64,000 nt of DNA, taken from Jeotgalibacillus sp. S-D1. GTDB lineage: Bacteria > Bacillota > Bacilli > Bacillales > Jeotgalibacillaceae. Positions within the stretch are counted from its first letter, which is position 1, and every line of letters starts with the position of its first letter. Of this stretch, positions 8,811-17,226 are shown piece by piece. The stretch is taken from positions 86,867 to 150,866 of the forward strand of contig NZ_SMZR01000007.1 of NCBI RefSeq assembly GCF_004358665.1, given 5' to 3'. The translations under genes and the position numbers were made by a program. The notes beneath the pieces are model-generated. The model searched no databases and was not told where the DNA came from. It was given only the letters and a program-made list of their open reading frames with translations.

Positions 8811-10958
8811 ATGATCCTGCAAGCAGAAAAAGCATTGCAAACCTACTTTGGCTATGATTCATTCAGACCGGGACAGGACCGCGTCATTGAATCCATTTTA
8901 AACGGGGATAACTCCTTAGGCATCATGCCTACCGGCGGAGGAAAATCTCTCTGCTATCAAATACCGGGGATTTTGGCTGAAGGCACTGCTGTCATCATTT
9001 CACCGTTGATTTCTCTAATGAGAGACCAGGTTGATGCGCTGCTGGAAAACGGTATAGAAGCAACGTACATCAACAGTTCCCTGACTTCAGGTGAAGTATC
9101 TGAAAGAATGCAGGATATTCGTCAGGGACGCTATCAATTTGTCTATGTGGCACCGGAGCGCTTTGATTCTCCGTTATTTTTTCATACGATCACCTCTATC
9201 AAGCTCTCACTGATTGCATTTGATGAAGCCCATTGCATTTCACAATGGGGGCATGACTTTAGACCGAGCTACCGTTCCATTGTAGACACCTTGAAGAAAA
9301 TACCCAATCTTCCTGTCATGGCTGCCCTTACAGCAACTGCTACAGATAATGTCATACAGGACATTGCAAGGCTATTAGCCATTGAGCCGAAAAATATAGT
9401 CAATACAGGATTTGCACGTGATAATTTATCCTTTCATGTTTTAAAAGGTGAAGATAAGCATAAGTTTATTTCCCGCTACTTAAAGGAGCATCAGCTGGAT
9501 ACTGGCATTATTTATACAGCGACACGTAAAGAAGCGGACCAGCTGACTAAAACGCTCGGAGCAAAGGGACATTCTGTAACCTGCTATCATGCCGGCCTTT
9601 CTGAACAGCATCGAGAAGAAGCGCAGCGCCAATTTATCTACGACGAAAAAAAAATAATTATTGCAACAAACGCATTTGGCATGGGAATCGATAAGTCAAA
9701 TGTGCGGTTTGTTATTCATTATCAGATGCCGATGAATATGGAATCCTACTATCAGGAAGCGGGCCGTGCAGGACGTGACGGCGAGCCGAGTGACTGCTTT
9801 TTGCTCTACAGTCCGCAGGATGTAATGCTTCAAAAGTTTTTAATTGAACAGTCCATGGCAAATGAGGACAAAAAAGCTGATGAGTACGCAAAACTGCAGA
9901 AAATGGTGAACTACTGCCACAGCAACAGCTGTCTTCCCCGTTTTATACTTGACTATTTTGAAGATCCTCAAATGACCGGCGATTGCGGACATTGCAGCAA
10001 CTGTCGTGATGAACGGGAAAAAATAGACCGCACGCGTGATGTGCAAATCATATTATCCACCGTGAAACGGATGGGCGAGCGTTATGGGGCAGGCATTACA
10101 GCTAAGGTTCTTAAAGGATCCAAAAGCAAAAAAATTCTTGATTTCAGGCTGGATAAGCTGACTACTTACGGCCTGATGAAAAACCAGACAGAAAAACAAA
10201 TCAGTGATTTCATCCATTATCTTATTTCTGATGGCTATCTTGGATTGGACAGCGGGCAGTTCCCAACCATTCGGCTTGGCTCAAGGGCACTGGGCGTGTT
10301 AAAGGGCGAAGAAGAAGTGTGGGTTAAATCTGCCTACCAGATTCAGCATCAGGACGTGTCTTACGATGAACAGCTATTCGAAAAGCTGCGCAGCCTTCGC
10401 TCTCAGCTTGCACAGGACCAATCCATTCCTCCATATCTGATATTCTCAGACGCCACGCTGCGGGAGATGGCCACTTACTATCCTGAGGATCACAATGCAA
10501 TGCTTGCCATTAAAGGTGTAGGTGAACGGAAGTTAAACGAATATGGTGAAATGTTTGTTCACGCCGTGACAGAATATGTACAAGCATACGGCAAAGCAGC
10601 AGACAAAACCTCTGTGCCAGTCATCAAAAAAACAAAAACAGCGGAAGAAGTACCTGATGGAGACCAGCCAAGCTATATGTTTACATACAGCCTTCTTCAA
10701 GATGGAAACAGCGTGAGTAAAATTGCCATTAAGCGGGCAATGACAGAACAAACGATTGAAAAACATCTTCAAACAGCATTTAAAGAGGGGTACCCTCTTC
10801 CCTTCGATCAATGGTTCTCACAAGAGCTTGAAGATGAGGTTTTGACCGTTCGCCAGTCTCTTGAAGAACCAAAGTTAAAGCCGATCAAGGAGGCTTTAGA
10901 GGATAAAGCAAGTTATTTTCAAATAAAAATGATCTTAATAAAAAACACATTGATGTAA
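8811..10958 (+). CDS. recQ: ATP-dependent DNA helicase RecQ
   Basis: 3'-5' DNA helicase for recombination and fork repair. Domains in order: RecA-like domain 1 with Walker A (MPTGGGKS, 39-46) and DEAH (138-141) plus the RecQ aromatic loop (QWGHDFRPSYR); domain 2 (YYQEAGRAGRDG); a zinc-binding module with four Cys (about 369-397, ending CGHCSNC); winged-helix RQC; HRDC (about 520-590); then a C-terminal helix-turn-helix-like tail (about 620-700). At 715 aa it is longer than B. subtilis RecQ because of that tail. GAAAGGATG precedes the ATG. Confidence 0.95.
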   Translation: MILQAEKALQTYFGYDSFRPGQDRVIESILNGDNSLGIMPTGGGKSLCYQIPGILAEGTAVIISPLISLMRDQVDALLENGIEATYINSSLTSGEVSERMQDIRQGRYQFVYVAPERFDSPLFFHTITSIKLSLIAFDEAHCISQWGHDFRPSYRSIVDTLKKIPNLPVMAALTATATDNVIQDIARLLAIEPKNIVNTGFARDNLSFHVLKGEDKHKFISRYLKEHQLDTGIIYTATRKEADQLTKTLGAKGHSVTCYHAGLSEQHREEAQRQFIYDEKKIIIATNAFGMGIDKSNVRFVIHYQMPMNMESYYQEAGRAGRDGEPSDCFLLYSPQDVMLQKFLIEQSMANEDKKADEYAKLQKMVNYCHSNSCLPRFILDYFEDPQMTGDCGHCSNCRDEREKIDRTRDVQIILSTVKRMGERYGAGITAKVLKGSKSKKILDFRLDKLTTYGLMKNQTEKQISDFIHYLISDGYLGLDSGQFPTIRLGSRALGVLKGEEEVWVKSAYQIQHQDVSYDEQLFEKLRSLRSQLAQDQSIPPYLIFSDATLREMATYYPEDHNAMLAIKGVGERKLNEYGEMFVHAVTEYVQAYGKAADKTSVPVIKKTKTAEEVPDGDQPSYMFTYSLLQDGNSVSKIAIKRAMTEQTIEKHLQTAFKEGYPLPFDQWFSQELEDEVLTVRQSLEEPKLKPIKEALEDKASYFQIKMILIKNTLM

Positions 10959-11037
10959 AAATTTCAGTATATTTATGGATGATCTCTAATATTAAGGGAA
11001 TAGGGGAGGATAAAAGTAAAACTGGGAGGTCATTACC

Positions 11038-11781
11038 ATGAAACGATTTATCATTAATTTACTGGCGCTCATCGCGGTTGTCGTGGTGAATGCGCTGGCA
11101 AATATCTTGCCAATTAACGGTCAGACATCCGGGGAGATTTCTGACAAGCTGAATGTGCTCTTCACACCTGCAGGCTATGTTTTCTCTATTTGGAGTTTTA
11201 TTTACTTATTGCTTTTCATCTGGGTGATCAGAGGCGGGTTAAAATCACAGCGGGACCGCAGTGTTTATCGCGATACCTCTGCCCTGTTTGTAATCAGCTG
11301 CCTGTTTAATATCACGTGGATTTTTGTTTGGCATTATGAAATTTTTATTGCCTCGGTTATTGTAATCATCGGTTTACTGATTTCACTCATTTTAATTTAT
11401 ACAACGATCACACGAAATGAATTCACATTCTTTGACCGCTTCCCTTTTTCTGTTTATATGGGCTGGGTAAGTGTCGCAACGATAGCCAACATTGCTTATA
11501 CTCTTACTTATTATGATTGGAACGGCTTTGGTTTATCTTCAGTATTCTGGACAGTGCTGCTATTGATTGTAGCGACTCTTCTCGCACTGACCGTTCGTTA
11601 CCGTGAGAATGACTGGGCATACCCGCTTGTGTTTATTTGGGCATTTATTGGCATAGCAGTCCGAAATTCAGGAGAAGAGCCAGTTGTCGTTTATGCTGCC
11701 TATATTCTGGCAGCGGTCATCGCAATAGGGATTTTGGTGCTTCGCAACAAAAATGATAAGATCGTAAGCAGCAGAAGCTAG
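11038..11781 (+). CDS. TspO/MBR-related tryptophan-rich membrane protein
   Basis: Integral membrane protein of the tryptophan-rich sensory protein superfamily, whose members bind tetrapyrroles; function here unproven. About seven hydrophobic segments are visible. The FTPAGYVFSIWSFIYLLL segment near residue 42 is the TspO-type signature, and Trp-rich segments follow (TWIFVWHYE, YMGWVSVATIANIA). At 247 aa it is longer than canonical five-helix TspO (about 160 aa). GGGAGG precedes the ATG by about 8 bases; a strong terminator follows directly. Confidence 0.78.
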   Translation: MKRFIINLLALIAVVVVNALANILPINGQTSGEISDKLNVLFTPAGYVFSIWSFIYLLLFIWVIRGGLKSQRDRSVYRDTSALFVISCLFNITWIFVWHYEIFIASVIVIIGLLISLILIYTTITRNEFTFFDRFPFSVYMGWVSVATIANIAYTLTYYDWNGFGLSSVFWTVLLLIVATLLALTVRYRENDWAYPLVFIWAFIGIAVRNSGEEPVVVYAAYILAAVIAIGILVLRNKNDKIVSSRS

Positions 11782-11797
11782 CCAGACTTGTTCTTCT

Positions 11798-11832
11798 ATC
11801 AGCTGTACAGGATCCTGTACAGCTGATTTTTG
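11798..11832 (+). terminator. Terminator of the TspO-like gene
   Basis: A perfect palindrome ATCAGCTGTACAG-GA-TC-CTGTACAGCTGAT type stem (11798-11827) followed by TTTTG. Confidence 0.85.
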
Positions 11833-11904
11833 TTTGCCTCTCCCCTGCTTTCTGATAGGATTAAAGAATAGAACCACCCTTTAGCGGGAGAAGGAGCTTC
11901 ATAT

Positions 11905-12243
11905 TTGGACGGACAATTTGTATTTGCTATGTTTTTAATTACATTATTAGTTGGACCTGTTTTAATGATCCTTTCCATCATTTATGGGAGAAGAAATAAA
12001 GTGAAATGGCTGTGGATTCTCAATTCCATTTTTCTGCTTTTCTCGCTTGGTGTAGTTGTGTATTACCTGCTCCGCCTCGATGAAATTGATGCGATGAATG
12101 CACCGGGAGGCACGGGCGTTTTGGTGCTGCTTCTTATGTCTTCCTATATCTCCATTCCAACTGCCTTTTCTTTTTTCTCCTTTGCAGGGGCAGTTTTTAT
12201 GCAGCAGCGTAAAAAAGCAAAAGAAGATGAATTAAAACGGTGA
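11905..12243 (+). CDS. Small four-helix membrane protein, unknown function
   Basis: I do not recognise the family. The 112-aa product has about three to four hydrophobic segments (8-30, 37-58, 70-100) and a basic, charged C-terminus (QQRKKAKEDELKR) that should face the cytoplasm. The start codon is TTG with GAGAAGGAG about 8 bases upstream; no ATG in frame would keep the first membrane segment. It has its own terminator and sits upstream of the zinc-regulated zagA without sharing its promoter. Confidence 0.65.
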   Translation: MDGQFVFAMFLITLLVGPVLMILSIIYGRRNKVKWLWILNSIFLLFSLGVVVYYLLRLDEIDAMNAPGGTGVLVLLLMSSYISIPTAFSFFSFAGAVFMQQRKKAKEDELKR

Positions 12244-12270
12244 GGCCTATATGGTCCTGCCGTTTTTTTC
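12234..12270 (+). terminator. Terminator of the small membrane protein gene
   Basis: AAAACGG...GGCC pairs with GG(T)CC...CCGTT across a short loop and is followed by seven Ts; it begins inside the last codons of the gene. Confidence 0.65.
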
Positions 12271-12303
12271 TTCGTGACAATCCTAAATAAATGCGATACT
12301 ATT

Positions 12304-12324
12304 AAATCGTAGTGATTACGTTTT
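12304..12324 (+). promoter_or_regulatory. Zur box (distal) upstream of zagA
   Basis: The 21-bp site has half-sites AAATCGTAGT and ATTACGTTTT around a central G, nearly matching the Bacillus Zur operator (AAATCGTAAT-N-ATTACGATTT). Zinc-loaded Zur would repress the downstream gene. Confidence 0.85.
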
Positions 12325-12339
12325 ATACTTATTAATTTT

Positions 12340-12360
12340 AAATCGTAATGAATATTATTT
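12340..12360 (+). promoter_or_regulatory. Second, weaker Zur box next to the zagA ribosome site
   Basis: Left half-site AAATCGTAAT is perfect, right half AATATTATTT has about three mismatches. It begins 36 bases after the first box and ends just before AGGAGG of zagA. Confidence 0.65.
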
Positions 12361-12373
12361 AGGAGGAAAGAAT

Positions 12374-13546
12374 ATGACAATTCCCGTTACTGTTTTAAGC
12401 GGATATTTAGGCGCTGGTAAAACAACTTTATTAAATCATATACTCTCTAACAAAGAAAATCTACGAGTTGCAGTCATTGTTAATGATATGAGTGAGGTTA
12501 ACATAGATGCTGAGCTGGTCAAAAATGGCCACTTCAGCCGGACAGAAGAAACATTAGTTGAGCTTCAGAATGGCTGTATTTGCTGTACACTGCGTGATGA
12601 CTTGATGAAAGAAGTGGAGCGCCTGGTGGCTAACGGAAATATTGATTATATCGTAATTGAATCCACGGGGATTTCAGAGCCGATTCCAGTAGCTCAAACC
12701 TTTACCTATATGGATGAAGAGCTTGGCATTGACCTCTCCTCTATTTGCCAGCTAGATACCATGGTCACAGTCGTCGATGCGTTTCGTTTTTGGAAGGATT
12801 ACGAAAGTGGAGAGACATTGCTGGACCGGAAGCAAACCGATGATGAATTGGATTTGCGTGATGTGTCAGATTTATTGATCGACCAAATTGAGTTTGCGGA
12901 TGTAATCGTGCTGAACAAAACAGATTTACTATCTGATGAGTATATTCAAGCAATGAAAGCTTTTTTATCAAAAATAAATGCTGACGCTAAAATAATTGAA
13001 GCCGTCCAAGGGAATGTGCCCCTTGAAGAAATTCTCCATACCAGCCGATTTAATTTTGAGCGCTCCAGCCAATCAGCAGGCTGGATTAAAGAACTGAATG
13101 AAGAGCATGTTCCCGAAACCGATGAGTACGGCATTCAGTCCTTTGTGTATCGCAGAAATCGTCCATTTCACCCACAACGTTTTCACGACTGGCTGCTGCA
13201 CCTTCCCAATGAAATCGTGCGGGCAAAAGGGTTCTTCTGGCTTGCAAGCCGCAATAGCACTGCCGGTTTATTTTCACAGGCCGGAGCATCCATTCAGATG
13301 CAGGGGGCTGGCGAGTGGATTGCAGCACTAAGTGAAGAAGAACAAAGAAAAACACTCGAAGATGAACCTGAACTGCTCGAAAAATGGGATCCTGTATGGG
13401 GAGACCGTTCAAATGAACTTGTTTGGATCGGCATTGAGATGGACAAGGAAAGCATCACAGCAGAACTTGATCGCTGCCTGCTGACGGATGAAGAAATGCA
13501 GCTGGACTGGTCCAAACTGCATGATCCCCTTCCTGCTTTCTTGTAG
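12374..13546 (+). CDS. zagA: Zur-regulated zinc metallochaperone ZagA (YciC), COG0523 GTPase
   Basis: GTP-dependent metallochaperone that supports zinc delivery to folate synthesis when zinc is scarce. The GTPase domain has Walker A (GYLGAGKT, about 10-17), the COG0523 metal motif CICC (in [12 protein letters not shown], about 74-85), and NKTD (about 182). A CobW C-terminal domain follows ([18 protein letters not shown]). Length 390 aa is normal. AGGAGG precedes the ATG. Two Zur boxes upstream show zinc repression directly in the sequence. Confidence 0.92.
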   Translation: MTIPVTVLSGYLGAGKTTLLNHILSNKENLRVAVIVNDMSEVNIDAELVKNGHFSRTEETLVELQNGCICCTLRDDLMKEVERLVANGNIDYIVIESTGISEPIPVAQTFTYMDEELGIDLSSICQLDTMVTVVDAFRFWKDYESGETLLDRKQTDDELDLRDVSDLLIDQIEFADVIVLNKTDLLSDEYIQAMKAFLSKINADAKIIEAVQGNVPLEEILHTSRFNFERSSQSAGWIKELNEEHVPETDEYGIQSFVYRRNRPFHPQRFHDWLLHLPNEIVRAKGFFWLASRNSTAGLFSQAGASIQMQGAGEWIAALSEEEQRKTLEDEPELLEKWDPVWGDRSNELVWIGIEMDKESITAELDRCLLTDEEMQLDWSKLHDPLPAFL

Positions 13547-13625
13547 TATCATGAACGCTCTCCTAAAGGAGCAGGATCACTGTTTACACAGAATAATTTT
13601 TATAAAAATAAAGCAGCACAAAATA

Positions 13626-13667
13626 AAGAACGCCTTCATGAAAACATTCATGAAGGCGTTCTTCTTA
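13626..13667. terminator. Terminator between convergent zagA and map
   Basis: A 17-bp perfect stem (13626-13642 with 13647-13663) with a 4-base loop; T-rich on the minus-strand exit, weaker on the plus exit. Confidence 0.8.
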
Positions 13668-13688
13668 TGATAAGCACTGTTGTTTGAG

Positions 13689-14459
<771 letters not shown>

Positions 14460-14550
14460 TCACTATATCATATTATTCAATTATCTCCATGAGTTCTGCA
14501 CTGTGAATAAAAGCATTTTACCAAACACAAACAGCTCGAGTCAAAACACG

Positions 14551-14584
14551 AAAAAAGCAGTCAGTATCCAGAGATGCTGACTGC
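14551..14584 (-). terminator. Terminator of thiT
   Basis: GCAGTCAG and CTGACTGC form an 8-bp perfect stem around a 12-base loop, followed on the minus strand by six Ts. Confidence 0.8.
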
Positions 14585-14618
14585 TGAAGAATTAAACCTT
14601 TAAATATTTGAGGATCAC

Positions 14619-15194
14619 CTAAGCATTTTTCATTCGCTGGTGCGTTGCCACTCTTGGAACTGTGGTGAGCAGTGTTGACAGAATGACAGCTGTTAAAATA
14701 AATGCAGGTCCAAGGTATGAACCGTTATAGGTCAATGAAAATATCCATGCAGGTACAGAAGGATCACCTGAACCAAAGAAGATGACACCTGCCAGGAAAT
14801 GACAGACAAAACGAAGCAGCACGCCAATCAATGTCCCCAGTGTAATGAAAACAACTGCTTTTTTCATCAGCCCGTCTGAAAGTGCGCGTTGAACTGGACC
14901 TGCGAGAAGTCCTGCAAGACCGACTACAGTAAAGGCAATCGGGTAATCAAGAGCGCCCTGGACAGGAGTCAGGATATAAGCTCCTCCCAAAATGATCTGC
15001 AGAATTCCAACAAGAAGTCCGGTTAGCAAGCCGCCTTTTAACCCCCAGCGAAAAGCCATTAAGATAATCGGAACCATGGCAAAGCTGATCGAACCGCCTT
15101 GCGGCCAGATGGAAAATGAAAACTTGTCCAGTATTAGTCCAATCGCTGAGAAAATTGCGATCTCCAGTAAAAATAATAGTTTGTTACGTTCCAT
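14619..15194 (-). CDS. thiT: Thiamine ECF transporter substrate-binding protein ThiT
   Basis: Membrane S-component that binds thiamine and docks to the shared EcfA/A'/T energy module, which is not in this window. About six membrane helices in 191 aa. The thiamine-site signature region is visible: IWPQGGSISFAMVPI near the N-terminus, GGAYILTPVQGALDYP mid-protein, and the GSYLGPAF loop near the C-terminus. AAGGAGG lies before the ATG. A TPP riboswitch upstream confirms thiamine control. Confidence 0.93.
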   Translation of the reverse strand: MERNKLLFLLEIAIFSAIGLILDKFSFSIWPQGGSISFAMVPIILMAFRWGLKGGLLTGLLVGILQIILGGAYILTPVQGALDYPIAFTVVGLAGLLAGPVQRALSDGLMKKAVVFITLGTLIGVLLRFVCHFLAGVIFFGSGDPSVPAWIFSLTYNGSYLGPAFILTAVILSTLLTTVPRVATHQRMKNA

Positions 15195-15284
15195 GTTGTT
15201 TCCTCCTTATGCGAATACGATGCAGTTCGCTCCAAGGGGACTTAACAGTTGCCGTGTACCGCTTTTTTAAACAAGAAAAAAGCA

Positions 15285-15430
15285 TACAAAAAAGCAATGT
15301 CATAGGATAGAAATCCAGACATTGCTTAACGCGCCTGTTTCCATCCACATTCCTTCGTAAGCATTAACTCACAGGTTCAAAGGGTCTGAACAAAATGTTC
15401 ACTCTCAGCCGTCAGGGCTCCCCTTGTGGA
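15285..15430 (-). promoter_or_regulatory. TPP riboswitch with terminator controlling thiT
   Basis: On the minus strand the leader has the thi-box blocks in order: GGGGAGCC, GCTGAGAGTGA, ACCCTTTGAACCTG, GTTAATGCTTACG and GGAATGTGG (aptamer about 15343-15430). It is followed by a 10-bp hairpin (AAGCAATGTC with GACATTGCTT, 15292-15327) and six Ts. Thiamine pyrophosphate should therefore end transcription before thiT. Confidence 0.93.
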
Positions 15431-15446
15431 AATTGCATCTGCTTTA

Positions 15447-15475
15447 ATTGTAACGTCTGCTAATCTATTTGTCAT
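15447..15475 (-). promoter_or_regulatory. Vegetative promoter of the thiT leader
   Basis: Minus-strand ATGACA (15470-15475) and TACAAT (15447-15452) are separated by 17 bases, a near-consensus sigma-A promoter placed just upstream of the TPP aptamer. The rest of 15476-15569 holds the start of the divergent gene; I see no further feature. Confidence 0.7.
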
Positions 15476-15569
15476 CCCAAATCGACTATTGAAAAAAGTT
15501 CTCGTATGCTATAATTGTGAGATATTGTCTTTGGCATATTTAAGTTTTTTATGAAGGATGTTGCAAATA

Positions 15570-16592
15570 ATGAAATGGGTTCAAAATCGATTTGTTGGAG
15601 GAAGAATTGTTAAAACCGGTGTGGCCGTTTTTGTCACAGCTTTTATTTGCCAGCTGTTCAACCTGCCAGTTATTTTTGCCGTGATAACGGCTATTGTTAC
15701 AATTGAGCCAACAGCAGCCGATTCCATCAGAAAAGGCATTATCCGTTTTCCTGCTTCAGCTATTGGCGGAGCAGTAGCCATGCTTACTACTTTCTTAATC
15801 GGGAATGTTGCCCTTACCTATGCTATATCAGCCGTTGCTACAATCTGGCTTTGCCATAAGCTGCGATTGGAAGCAGGCATGCTGGTTGCCACCCTAACAG
15901 CGGTAGCCATGATTCCAGGAGCTGATGATCATTACCTTCTAACCTTTGTTACCCGTCTAGGAACGACTGTTATTGGCCTTTTGACTTCAACTTTGGTGAA
16001 CTTTGTCCTGCTGCCTCCAAAATATGAGAAACAAATACATGAACAATCTAGCCAGGCAGAAAACGAGCTGACACGAATTTTTCATCAGCGAATGGAGGAA
16101 CTGCTGGCAGGCTCTACTCGCTCACGTGAACTGGAAAATGCAGCGGACCGTCTTCGTCACAAGCTTGACCGCACAGAAACCTTGTGCAGATTCCAACTGG
16201 AAGAATGGCATTATCATCGGTACAAGCGTGAGGAAATGCGAATTGTTCATATGCATCAAAAGAAGCTCTATCTTTTTAAACAGTTAACCTATCATTTAAC
16301 TAACCTGCTCAGTTTGCCAATGGATGAAAAACCAAAATGGTCAGAAAAAGAAAAAGAGGATCTAAGGAAACTAACTTCTCAACTAATCGAGCGCATTCAT
16401 ACCACCCAAAATCTTGATCCGATTGACCGAAGCGCGCTTCAAACATTAAGAAATGCTTTAAAAGATGAAACGGAAGAAGAAGAACTCCCGGTTAAGAGCT
16501 ATATTTATTTTGAATTGCTGACAATTCATGCTCTGCTGCGCAAACGAAAAGACTTTGTACGTGTTCCAAGTGCTACGCCTGCTGATTTATAA
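15570..16592 (+). CDS. Aromatic acid exporter family membrane protein (ArAE_1/DUF939)
   Basis: Fusaric-acid-resistance/aromatic acid exporter type protein: an N-terminal membrane block with about five helices (residues 15-145, including ITAIVTIEPTAADSIRKG, the family hallmark) and a long soluble helical C-terminal domain (about 150-340). Substrate unknown. The frame begins at an ATG at 15558, but that ATG lies inside the ribosome site GAAGGATG, which is properly spaced (9 bases) for the ATG at 15570. Single gene with a strong terminator. Confidence 0.85.
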   Translation: MKWVQNRFVGGRIVKTGVAVFVTAFICQLFNLPVIFAVITAIVTIEPTAADSIRKGIIRFPASAIGGAVAMLTTFLIGNVALTYAISAVATIWLCHKLRLEAGMLVATLTAVAMIPGADDHYLLTFVTRLGTTVIGLLTSTLVNFVLLPPKYEKQIHEQSSQAENELTRIFHQRMEELLAGSTRSRELENAADRLRHKLDRTETLCRFQLEEWHYHRYKREEMRIVHMHQKKLYLFKQLTYHLTNLLSLPMDEKPKWSEKEKEDLRKLTSQLIERIHTTQNLDPIDRSALQTLRNALKDETEEEELPVKSYIYFELLTIHALLRKRKDFVRVPSATPADL

Positions 16593-16594
16593 AT

Positions 16595-16637
16595 TCCGTA
16601 ACCCTGCCTGCCACTTTGCAAAGGGTTACGGTTTTTT
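16595..16637 (+). terminator. Terminator of the exporter gene
   Basis: CCGTAACCCT and AGGGTTACGG pair perfectly over a 16-base loop, followed by six Ts. It marks the left edge of the convergent gap that holds the first 21-bp array. Confidence 0.85.
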
Positions 16638-16671
16638 ATATGGGAAACAGCTGGGCCTTTAGGCACGACCC

Positions 16672-17140
16672 GCGGATTGAAGGTGTGAAGGCTTCGATTA
16701 CGTCCCTCAACCCTTCGATTAAGTACGTCAAGGCTTCGATTCCGTGCCTCAACCCTTCGATTAAACACGCCAAGGCTTCGATTACGCCCCTCAAGTCTTC
16801 AATTGAACACGCTAAGCTTCGATTACATACCACAATCCTTCGATTGAACACGTCAATGCTTCGATTCCGTGCCTCAACCCTTCGATTGAACACGTCAATG
16901 CTTCGATTCCGTGCCTCAACCCTTCGATTGAACACGTTAATGCTTCGATTCCGTGCCTCAACCCTTCGATTAAACACGCCAAGGCTTCGATTACGCCCCT
17001 CAAGTCTTCAATTGAACACACTAAGCTTCGATTACATACCACAACCCTTCGATTGAACACCTGAAAGCTTCGATTCCGTGCCTCAACCCTTCGATTAAAC
17101 ACGCCAAGACTTCGATTGCATGCCTGAACCCGTTAATTCA
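16672..17140. repeat. Intergenic array of 21-bp units with CGAT core
   Basis: Twenty-one units between 16695 and 17133 each carry TTCGATT (two carry TTCAATT). The C of the core falls at 16695, 16716, 16737, 16758, 16779, 16800, 16820, 16841, 16862, 16883, 16904, 16925, 16946, 16967, 16988, 17009, 17029, 17050, 17071, 17092 and 17113: 21 bp apart except for two 20-bp steps. Units alternate in type (CGATTCCGTGCCTCAACCCTT and CGATTGAACACGTCAATG-like), giving a 42-bp double unit. A 209-bp block including the short step is duplicated (16758-16841 against 16967-17050). Long frames on both strands are by-products of a period divisible by three; none has a ribosome site. It lies between two facing terminators. 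Confidence 0.9.
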
Positions 17141-17177
17141 ACACACCATCGCCGCGGCTCACCTCCCCAAACACAAA

Positions 17178-17217
17178 AAACCGTCTCCCCCTCCATTAAG
17201 GGAAAGACGGTTTTTAT
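17178..17217. terminator. Bidirectional terminator at the metH 3' end
   Basis: ACCGTCT(T)TCCC type stem, with its partner GGGGGAGACGGT, flanked by A runs and T runs on opposite sides. It is the right edge of the convergent gap holding the repeat array. Confidence 0.8.
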
Positions 17218-17226
17218 AAAATACTC

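Noticed and set aside
16616..17102. Open frames on both strands in the first 21-bp array, including one reading FNRRVEARNRS repeats
   Set aside because: A period of 21 bp leaves several frames open at once; there is no ribosome site, and the interval lies between facing terminators. Kept as a repeat feature instead.
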